Shown here: positions 57,710 through 64,000 of the stretch, in pieces
Position numbering within the stretch: the first letter of the stretch is position 1
Layout: the number at the start of each line of letters is the position of its first letter
Assembly: GCF_006376675.1 (NCBI RefSeq)
Contig: NZ_VEWK01000004.1
Location: forward strand, 248,001 to 312,000
Direction of reading: 5' to 3'
Length of the DNA stretch: 64,000 nucleotides
Source of the DNA: Brucella pecoris
GTDB lineage: Bacteria > Pseudomonadota > Alphaproteobacteria > Rhizobiales > Rhizobiaceae
The notes under the pieces: generated by a model
The model's database searches: none
What the model was told of the DNA's origin: nothing
Seen by the model: the letters and a program-made list of their open reading frames with translations, nothing else
Made by a program: the position numbers and the translations under genes

Positions 57710-57825
57710 CCCGCCACGGATCGGCGGCCCCCAGGGATCTTCAAGGGATTTTCTCGGCTGCCCTAGAGGTTTTGTGCCCGGCGGTTTATGCCCCTGGCTA
57801 GCTGACAGAAAAAAGAGAGGCATTT

Positions 57826-58092
57826 ATGGCCAATACTCCTTCGGCCAAGAAGGCAGTGCGCAAGATCGCTGCCCGCACCGAAATCAACAAGTCCCGCCGT
57901 TCGCGCGTTCGCACCTTCGTGCGCAAGCTGGAAGACGCTCTGCTGAGCGGCGACAAGCAGGCTGCGGAAGTCGCTTTCAAGGCTGCTGAGCCTGAACTGA
58001 TGCGCGCTGCTTCCAAGGGCGTGATGCACAAGAATACCGCTTCGCGTAAGGTGTCTCGCCTTGCCCAGCGCGTTAAGGCTCTGAACGCCTAA
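57826..58092 (+). CDS. rpsT: Ribosomal protein S20
   Basis: 30S protein of 88 residues, highly basic and helical ([26 protein letters not shown] in sequence, then [21 protein letters not shown]). ATG 57826 follows AGAGAGG. It has its own promoter and terminator and precedes the dnaA upstream region, as in other members of the group. Confidence 0.97.
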   Translation: MANTPSAKKAVRKIAARTEINKSRRSRVRTFVRKLEDALLSGDKQAAEVAFKAAEPELMRAASKGVMHKNTASRKVSRLAQRVKALNA

Positions 58093-58123
58093 ACATTCAT
58101 CCATTCTTATGGATCAGTTTCGA

Positions 58124-58157
58124 AACCCGGCTCATTGTTAGCCGGGTTTTCTTTTTT
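58124..58157 (+). terminator. rpsT terminator
   Basis: AACCCGGCT (58124-58132) and AGCCGGGTT (58140-58148), 7-base loop, followed by TTCTTTTTT. Confidence 0.9.
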
Positions 58158-58980
58158 GAGCGATTTTCGGAGAACTTGTGTTCTTTCGCTCCACCTTGAA
58201 TTGTAGAGATATTTCAATGCCTAGCTGGAATATTTCAGAGGGCGGCCAATCTCGTGCCCAAGGATTTAGCCAGTGTTTTCAAAAGGTTGTAGATTCTTAT
58301 CCACTGTTATCCACAGGCTGGTTTAGGGACTCGGAAGGGGGGTTGAGTCAAGGGAAATTTTTAAATTTATTTTCAGGCAGAACATATCAGGACCACCTAA
58401 AAATTGCCCTCTGAAAACGCATTGAATCCAAAGGTGTTATTTCGCTGGCATCCGATTCCCTCGATTTGCCAAGACCCCCTGCAAGGGCTTTCAGCAAAAA
58501 AATGTGGCTTTCCTAGGCTTGCCCTTTGCGGCGAGGCTTCGCTAAAGTCAGGGCATAAGAGGGGTGAGCCACCGGCTCGGAGTTAGCATCAAATAGAGAG
58601 TTTGTCGGCGTGGGCGTCACGGCCCGCGGGTGTTATATTCTGGTCGTAAGGTCCTGTTCCTCATGGTTGTTTGCTTACCGTTCATTAACCGGAATGCCGT
58701 TTTAGGCATGTCCCCGACAATTGAATGGTTGTGGCGGATTTCGTTCCGGGCAATCAGCCTCCGGTAAAAGTGTTGTGAGTCGTAAAAAGGTCGCCGGGAA
58801 GGAGTATCCGGGTGTTGGTCCTGATGGGACCGTTTGAGTTTGTGTTTGGCCCAGAGCTGTAGAGCCGGGCTTTGTGAGTGAGTACCTGTCGGACAGGACG
58901 GATAATAATCCGCAGTTCAGACAGGAAAAAATGACAAGCGCCGAAAAAGGGCGCGTACGAATGTGAAGGCAGGCGAGACG
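58158..58980 (+). other. 820-bp dnaA upstream region
   Basis: No gene is apparent. The first part (58290-58460) holds DnaA boxes, five GANTC sites and an AT-rich block (separate entry). The rest is GC-rich with scattered short inverted repeats; TTGCCC near 58520 and CTAAAG at 17 bp could be a weak promoter, and a lone TTAACC occurs at 58686. The dnaA leader would be long (over 350 bases) if transcription starts there. Confidence 0.55.
58292..58458. promoter_or_regulatory. Paired DnaA boxes with AT-rich block and GANTC cluster
   Basis: TTATCCACT (58297-58305) and the perfect DnaA box TTATCCACA (58307-58315) are one base apart. GANTC sites, the target of the cell-cycle methylase CcrM, are at 58292, 58328, 58345, 58424 and 58454. 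An A/T-only run of about 18 bases spans 58355-58373. This looks like an origin-type or dnaA-autoregulation region. In related rhizobia the mapped chromosomal origin lies near hemE, not dnaA, so autoregulation is at least as likely. Confidence 0.6.
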
Positions 58981-60564
58981 ATGGCAATGATGACCGGCAA
59001 ATCGACGGCAACGACGGGTGATGATGCACATGCGAACCGCGTCCGCGGATCTTCTGCTACCGGAAATGACAAGAGCCTGGTCGAGTTGAGCGGCAATGCC
59101 GGTGACGAGGTTTTCGAGCGCCTTACGGCAAAGCTGAAAGCCCGCGTCGGAACCGAGATCTATTCCAGTTGGTTCGGTCGTCTGAAGCTCGACGACATCT
59201 CCAAGAGCATTGTTCGCCTGTCGGTTCCGACGGCTTTTTTGCGCTCCTGGATCAACAATCATTATTCCGAACTTCTGACTGAGCTGTGGCAGGAAGAAAA
59301 CGCCCAGATTCTCAAGGTTGAAGTTGTCGTTCGCGGTGTGAGCCGGGTGGTGCGCAGTGCAGCTCCGGTGGAAACCTGCGATGCGGCAGACAGCAAGCCC
59401 GCCGTCGCTCCGCGCGAAAAGATGGTGTTTCCTCTTGGGCAGTCTTTTGGCGGGCAGGCTTTCGGCGAAAAGCGCGGCTCCGCAGTGGTTGCAGAATCGG
59501 CTTCGGGCTCGGTTCTGGGGTCGCCGCTCGACCCACGCTATACGTTCGACAGCTTTGTCGACGGCGCATCGAATCGCGTGGCGCTTGCTGCAGCCCGCAC
59601 CATCGCGGAAGCCGGTTCCAGCGCCGTGCGTTTCAATCCGCTTTTCATCCATGCTTCGGTCGGTCTCGGCAAGACGCACCTTCTGCAGGCAATTGCCGCC
59701 GCTGCGCTCCAGCGTCAGGAAAAGGCTCGCGTTGTCTATCTGACGGCTGAATATTTCATGTGGCGCTTCGCAACCGCAATCCGCGACAACAATGCGCTGT
59801 CCTTCAAGGAACAGCTCCGCGATATCGACCTTCTCGTCATTGACGACATGCAGTTCCTGCAGGGCAAGTCGATCCAGCACGAGTTCTGCCATCTCCTGAA
59901 CACGTTGCTCGACAGCGCCAAGCAGGTCGTGGTTGCTGCCGACCGCGCGCCTTCCGAACTGGAATCGCTCGATGTCCGCGTTCGTTCGCGTCTTCAGGGT
60001 GGTGTTGCGCTCGAGGTGGCGGCTCCTGACTACGATATGCGGGTCGAGATGCTGCGCCGCCGTCTGGCTGCTGCACAGGCAGAAGATTCGAGCCTTACCA
60101 TTAGCGAAGAGATTCTCTCTCACGTTGCCCGCACCGTCACCGGATCGGGCCGCGAACTGGAAGGCGCTTTCAACCAGCTCTTGTTCCGACAGTCTTTCGA
60201 GCCGAATATTTCCATCGATCGCGTCGATGAACTACTGGGCCATCTGACCCGCGTTGGCGAGCCAAAGCGTATCCGCATTGAGGAAATCCAGCGCATTGTG
60301 GCACGTCATTACAATGTCTCGAAGCAGGACCTGCTGTCCAACCGCCGCACGCGCACCATCGTCAAGCCGCGTCAGGTCGCGATGTATCTCGCCAAGATGA
60401 TGACGCCGCGCTCTCTGCCGGAAATCGGCCGCCGCTTCGGTGGGCGCGATCACACCACGGTTCTTCATGCCGTGCGCAAGATCGAGGATCTGGTCGGTGC
60501 CGACACCAAGCTGGCACAGGAACTTGAGCTTCTGAAGCGCCTCATCAACGATCAGGCTGCCTGA
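58981..60564 (+). CDS. dnaA: DnaA, replication initiator
   Basis: AAA+ ATPase that opens the origin. The 527 residues have domain I (about 40-120), a long domain II linker (about 125-185), the AAA+ domain with Walker A SVGLGKT (226-232) and Walker [10 protein letters not shown], and domain IV with the DNA-binding signature [15 protein letters not shown]. It is some 60 residues longer than in E. coli because of the N-terminal tail and linker. ATG 58981 chosen; GTG 58963 is possible. dnaN and recF follow. Confidence 0.96.
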   Translation: MAMMTGKSTATTGDDAHANRVRGSSATGNDKSLVELSGNAGDEVFERLTAKLKARVGTEIYSSWFGRLKLDDISKSIVRLSVPTAFLRSWINNHYSELLTELWQEENAQILKVEVVVRGVSRVVRSAAPVETCDAADSKPAVAPREKMVFPLGQSFGGQAFGEKRGSAVVAESASGSVLGSPLDPRYTFDSFVDGASNRVALAAARTIAEAGSSAVRFNPLFIHASVGLGKTHLLQAIAAAALQRQEKARVVYLTAEYFMWRFATAIRDNNALSFKEQLRDIDLLVIDDMQFLQGKSIQHEFCHLLNTLLDSAKQVVVAADRAPSELESLDVRVRSRLQGGVALEVAAPDYDMRVEMLRRRLAAAQAEDSSLTISEEILSHVARTVTGSGRELEGAFNQLLFRQSFEPNISIDRVDELLGHLTRVGEPKRIRIEEIQRIVARHYNVSKQDLLSNRRTRTIVKPRQVAMYLAKMMTPRSLPEIGRRFGGRDHTTVLHAVRKIEDLVGADTKLAQELELLKRLINDQAA

Positions 60565-60582
60565 TGGGTAAAGCTTCGCCGC

Positions 60583-60687
60583 TAGAGCATTTCCAGCAAA
60601 AGTGCGAAGCGGTTTTGCGTAGGATAATGCGTAAAAACAAAAGGATAGAGCGGTTCTACTGATTCCGTTTTAACTGGAACCGCTCTA
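60583..60687 (+). repeat. Two-part palindromic repeat, copy 10
   Basis: TAGAGCATTTCCAGCAAAAG head to GGATAATGC, linker GTAAAAACAAAAGGA, tail with arms GAGCGGTTC/GAACCGCTC. Nearly identical to the inner part of copy 4. Lies between dnaA and its terminator. Confidence 0.85.
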
Positions 60688-60708
60688 TCAACGGCGGTTA
60701 TCAACAAA

Positions 60709-60754
60709 AAGCCCGGGCCCTGTCGCTTTCCGACACGGCGCGGGCTTGCTTTTC
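60709..60754 (+). terminator. dnaA terminator
   Basis: AAGCCCG (60709-60715) pairs with CGGGCTT (60741-60747), enclosing TGTCG/CGACA; a T-rich stretch GCTTTTCTCC follows. Confidence 0.75.
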
Positions 60755-60872
60755 TCCTTAAAAATCTGCCACTTTAACGGACCTTCTGGCGCCCCGGCGC
60801 CTTATCGACAGGGGCCGCCTGCCTGCCCGTCAGATGCAGTTGCCCTGTCCCAGCGAGCGAGTGCGTTTGAAC

Positions 60873-61991
60873 ATGCGTGTTACCCTAGAGCGATCGAACC
60901 TTCTCAAATCTCTCAACCACGTCCATCGCGTCGTGGAGCGCCGCAACACGATACCGATTCTGTCGAACGTGCTTTTGCAGGCTGAGGGCGCAAGCCTCGC
61001 ACTCAAGGCAACCGACCTTGATCTCGAGGTCAACGAAGCAACGGCTGCTATGGTGGAACAGGCTGGCGCCACGACGGTTCCGGCGCATCTACTCTATGAT
61101 ATCGTCCGCAAGCTGCCGGACGGTGCTGAAGTCATGCTGTCGACCAACCCGGATGGCGGTTCCATGTCGGTCATTTCCGGCAAATCGTCCTTCCGCCTAC
61201 AGTGCCTGCCGCAGTCCGATTTCCCGGAGCTGACTGCAGGAGCGTTCACCCACTCCTTCCGGATCGAGGCACAGGCGCTGAAGCGTCTCATCGACCGCAC
61301 GCAGTTTGCTATTTCGACGGAAGAGACCCGTTATTACCTCAACGGCATTTTCTTCCACGCCATCGAAAGCGACGGCGCCCTGAAGCTGCGCGCTGTCGCG
61401 ACCGATGGTCACCGTCTGGCGCGTGCCGAACTGGAAGCGCCGTCCGGCACGGAAGGCATGCCGGGCATCATCATCCCGCGCAAGACGGTTGCCGAACTAC
61501 AGAAACTGGTTGATGTGCCGGATATGGTCGTCACGGTCGAACTGTCTGATGCCAAGATCCGCTTTACGGTTGGATCAGTGGTTCTCACCTCGAAGCTGAT
61601 CGACGGCACCTTCCCGGATTACCAGCGTGTGATTCCCTCCGGCAACGACAAGAAACTCACCATCGGTCGCCAGGAATTTGCGGCCTCTGTGGATCGCGTC
61701 TCAACCATTTCGAGCGAACGTGGCCGGGCGGTCAAGCTTTCGATTGCCGATGGCCAGCTAACGCTGACGGTCAACAATCCCGATTCGGGCAGCGCGACCG
61801 ATGAGCTGGCTGCAGATTATGATTCCGATCCGTTGGATATTGGCTTCAATTCCAAATATCTGCTGGACATTACCAGCCAGCTTTCGGGTTCGGATGCCGT
61901 CTTCATGCTGGCTGATGCCGGCTCGCCGACGCTGGTGCGCGATACCGGCGATGAAGATGTGCTGTATGTTCTCATGCCGATGCGCGTCTAA
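60873..61991 (+). CDS. dnaN: DnaN, DNA polymerase III beta clamp
   Basis: Sliding clamp for replication. The 372 residues make the three beta-clamp domains, starting MRVTLERSNLLKSLNHVHRVVERRNTIPILSN (read in sequence) and ending in the conserved YVLMPMRV. The frame is open 13 codons upstream, but the ATG at 60873 begins the family sequence. Separated from dnaA by a repeat and a terminator, so it probably has its own promoter. Confidence 0.97.
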   Translation: MRVTLERSNLLKSLNHVHRVVERRNTIPILSNVLLQAEGASLALKATDLDLEVNEATAAMVEQAGATTVPAHLLYDIVRKLPDGAEVMLSTNPDGGSMSVISGKSSFRLQCLPQSDFPELTAGAFTHSFRIEAQALKRLIDRTQFAISTEETRYYLNGIFFHAIESDGALKLRAVATDGHRLARAELEAPSGTEGMPGIIIPRKTVAELQKLVDVPDMVVTVELSDAKIRFTVGSVVLTSKLIDGTFPDYQRVIPSGNDKKLTIGRQEFAASVDRVSTISSERGRAVKLSIADGQLTLTVNNPDSGSATDELAADYDSDPLDIGFNSKYLLDITSQLSGSDAVFMLADAGSPTLVRDTGDEDVLYVLMPMRV

Positions 61992-62008
61992 AGTACTCAA
62001 ACGTGAAT

Positions 62009-63166
62009 ATGTCTGAACCTGATCAAAGCCGCCCGGACCGTGTTTCGATCCGGCGGCTTAAGCTTGCCAATTTCCGCAACTATGCAGAATTGTCGCTGCC
62101 GCTTGGTCCCGGCCATGTGGTGCTGACCGGTGAAAATGGTTCCGGCAAGACCAATCTGATCGAAGCACTTTCCTTTCTGTCGCCGGGGCGTGGTCTGCGC
62201 CGCGCCGCTTATGACGATGTCGCACGCACCAACTCGTTCGACGGCTTTGCCATTCATGCGGCACTCGACTGCATGATCTATGGAGAGGCTGAAATCGGGA
62301 CCGGTACGGCAGGCGGTGGCGAGGGCGGTCGCAAGGTTCGTATCAACGGTATTGCGGCCTCCGGCGATGATATGCTCGATTACGCGCGCATCCTCTGGGT
62401 AGTGCCATCGATGGATGGACTTTTCACCGGAGGCGCTTCTGATCGCCGACGTTTTCTTGATCGCATGGTGCTTGCCATCGATACTGCCCACGGCAAGCGT
62501 GTGCTCGATTATGAAAAAGCGATGCGCAGCCGAAACCGGTTGCTGAACGACGGCAATAATGACGACCAATGGCTTGATGCGATTGAAAGCCAGATGGCGG
62601 AACTGGGCACGGCTATTGCCGCCGCCCGCGCTGAAGCCATGCGGCTGATCGCGGCCATGATCGAACGGCTGCCTGCCGAGGGGCCTTTTCCAAAAGCCGA
62701 TTGCTTTCTGGAGGGGACACTGGAGCAGAGAATCAATGTCGAGGCGGCACTTGATCTCGAAGAAGATTTCCGCCGTACCCTGCGCGATGGCCGCACACGT
62801 GACCGGGCGGCAGGCCGCACGCTCGATGGCCCGCATCGCACCGATCTGATTGTCCAGCATCGCCCCAAGGCCATGCCCGCCGCGCTCTGTTCCACGGGTG
62901 AACAAAAGGCGTTGCTGATCGGTCTGGTGCTTGCCCATGCGCGACTGACGGCAGAGCTTTCCGGCATGGCTCCCATACTCCTGCTCGATGAGATCGCCGC
63001 GCATCTCGATACCGGTCGCCGCGCGGCATTATTCGGCATCCTTGATGAACTGGGCGGGCAGGCTTTCATGACTGGCACCGATCGCGCGCTTTTTGAAGCG
63101 CTTGAAGGGGAAGCACAATTCTTCAACGTCTCTTCCGGTCATCTCACCAGGCTATCTGACACATAA
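62009..63166 (+). CDS. recF: RecF, recombination and repair protein
   Basis: SMC-like ATPase that with RecO and RecR loads RecA at gaps. The 385 residues have Walker A GENGSGKT (41-48), the ABC-type signature region and a D-loop/Walker B with MAPILLLDEIAAHLD. ATG 62009 (MSEPDQ) or GTG 62003. Starts 17 bp after dnaN and may be cotranscribed with it. Confidence 0.94.
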   Translation: MSEPDQSRPDRVSIRRLKLANFRNYAELSLPLGPGHVVLTGENGSGKTNLIEALSFLSPGRGLRRAAYDDVARTNSFDGFAIHAALDCMIYGEAEIGTGTAGGGEGGRKVRINGIAASGDDMLDYARILWVVPSMDGLFTGGASDRRRFLDRMVLAIDTAHGKRVLDYEKAMRSRNRLLNDGNNDDQWLDAIESQMAELGTAIAAARAEAMRLIAAMIERLPAEGPFPKADCFLEGTLEQRINVEAALDLEEDFRRTLRDGRTRDRAAGRTLDGPHRTDLIVQHRPKAMPAALCSTGEQKALLIGLVLAHARLTAELSGMAPILLLDEIAAHLDTGRRAALFGILDELGGQAFMTGTDRALFEALEGEAQFFNVSSGHLTRLSDT

Positions 63167-63202
63167 TCCTGATCCAAAAGCCGGTTCCATTTGGGGATCG
63201 TG
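63160..63202 (-). repeat. Degenerate palindromic repeat head, copy 11, inverted
   Basis: On the minus strand CACGATCCCCAAATGGAACC to GATTATGTG resembles a decayed head module. It overlaps the recF stop codon. Assignment is tentative. Confidence 0.4.
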
Positions 63203-63245
63203 CCGTGAGGCAAAATATCCGCTGACAGCGCCTTGGGAGAGGCAT

Positions 63246-64000
63246 ATGTTTAGAGGTATGAATGCACCATCCAGACCATTTTCGTCCGAAGAACTTGAAC
63301 GCTATGCGCGCCATATCGTGCTGCCGGAAATCGGCGGGCCAGGCCAGCAAAAGCTGAAGGCCGCCCGTGTGCTGATCGTCGGCGCAGGCGGTCTTGGCGC
63401 GCCTGTGCTGCAATATCTGGCGGCTGCGGGTGTCGGCACGCTCGGCATCGTCGATGACGATACGGTTTCGCTGTCGAACCTGCAGCGGCAGGTCATTCAT
63501 GATACGGCAAGCGTCGGCCAGCCAAAGGTGGAAAGCGCGCTTGCCACCATTGCCCGCATCAACCCGCATGTGATGGTCGAGGGGCACCAGCTTCGCCTCG
63601 ATGCCGACAACGTCGAAGCGTTGATCGGCAATTATGACGTTCTGGTGGATGGTTCGGACAATTTCGCAACGCGCTATACTCTGGCCGATGCTGCCGCGAA
63701 AGTTGGGCGCCCATTGGTGACTGGTGCGATGGGCCGTTTCGATGGGACGGTGACTGTCCTGATGCCCTATGCGATTGGTCCAGATGGCGCACAGAATCCG
63801 TCTTATCGCGATCTCTTTCCCGAAGCGCCGCCGCCTGGAACGGTGCCAACCTGTGCGGAAGCCGGTGTGCTTGGCGTCTTGCCAGGTGTGATCGGCAGCC
63901 TGCAGGCGATGGAAGTCATCAAGCTCATCACCGGCATCGGTGAACCGCTGGTTGGTCGTTTGCTGCTCTATAATGCGCTTAATGTCCGTTTTGAGACCAT
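63246..64000 (+). CDS. moeB: MoeB/ThiF-type adenylyltransferase (3' end outside)
   Basis: E1-like enzyme that adenylates the C-terminal glycine of MoaD or ThiS for molybdopterin or thiamine synthesis. The first 251 residues are in the window: nucleotide-binding GAGGLG (46-51), DDDTVSLSNLQRQ, the DGSDNFATRY motif and the conserved Cys in PTCAEAGVLG. ATG 63246 follows GGGAGAGG. Whether it serves MoaD, ThiS or both, and whether a rhodanese domain follows, cannot be seen. The recF-moeB order fits Brucella-type chromosomes (from memory). Confidence 0.88.
   Translation, partial: MFRGMNAPSRPFSSEELERYARHIVLPEIGGPGQQKLKAARVLIVGAGGLGAPVLQYLAAAGVGTLGIVDDDTVSLSNLQRQVIHDTASVGQPKVESALATIARINPHVMVEGHQLRLDADNVEALIGNYDVLVDGSDNFATRYTLADAAAKVGRPLVTGAMGRFDGTVTVLMPYAIGPDGAQNPSYRDLFPEAPPPGTVPTCAEAGVLGVLPGVIGSLQAMEVIKLITGIGEPLVGRLLLYNALNVRFET

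Noticed and set aside
57558..57825. Small gene between the enoyl-CoA hydratase and rpsT
   Set aside because: The minus-strand frame there (57596-57823) covers the rpsT promoter and has no ribosome-binding site or domain.

Overview
The window reads as core chromosome of an alphaproteobacterium of the order Hyphomicrobiales (Rhizobiales), most likely Brucellaceae (Brucella/Ochrobactrum group). Grounds seen in the sequence: pstCAB-phoU-phoB with the long N-terminal extensions of alphaproteobacterial PstC and PstA, a fused YlxR-L7Ae protein between nusA and infB, a histidine-type Irr, a CpaF/TadA-type Flp pilus locus, a dnaA-dnaN-recF-moeB block, and at least ten copies of a two-part palindromic repeat of the kind scattered through Brucella and rhizobial genomes. 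The genus is an inference from gene order and protein similarity by memory; no database was searched. I saw no tRNA, rRNA, insertion sequence, prophage or CRISPR array.

Layout. 1-5.8 kb: phosphate uptake and signalling (pstS end, pstC, pstA, pstB, phoU, phoB). 6.3-10 kb: a SleB-type cell-wall hydrolase lipoprotein, a small lipoprotein, an M29 aminopeptidase and Dps. 10-21 kb: tRNA modification, lipid and RNA maintenance genes (tsaB-rimI-plsC-miaB, then ybeZ/phoH-ybeY-corC/ybeX-lnt in the enterobacterial order, an XRE regulator, metK, trmB). 21-32.3 kb: the transcription/translation block rimP-nusA-rnpM-infB, rbfA-truB, rpsO, pnp. 32.3-44 kb: an RsmC-like methyltransferase, the fabA-fabB-fabI cluster for fatty acid synthesis diverging from irr, an orphan NlpA/MetQ-type binding protein, an SH3 protein, a 2-hydroxyacid dehydrogenase, and a minus-strand group (M17 aminopeptidase, MarR, NlpC/P60, alpha/beta hydrolase). 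44-55.8 kb: a complete-looking tad/flp pilus locus: flp, cpaA, cpaB-C-D-E-F, tadB, tadC on the minus strand, flanked on the plus strand by a TadD-like TPR lipoprotein on one side and by a stand-alone secretin N-domain protein and two TadE-like pseudopilins on the other. 55.8-64 kb: mutM, enoyl-CoA hydratase, rpsT, an 820-bp dnaA upstream region with paired DnaA boxes and clustered GANTC sites, then dnaA, dnaN, recF and the start of moeB.

Most genes are ordinary core genes. The more unusual signals are outside the proteins: (1) the repeat family, whose hairpin arms covary between copies and whose TAGAGC ends supply the stop codons of several genes, including both members of one convergent pair; (2) RNA leaders, in particular a canonical promoter followed by an intrinsic terminator ahead of rimP-nusA, tandem perfect hairpins abutting the phoH ribosome binding site, and structured leaders before rpsO, pnp and metK; (3) a perfect TTAA-N7-TTAA CtrA-type box ahead of the cell-wall hydrolase and related TTAA-containing elements in the three intergenic promoter regions of the pilus locus.
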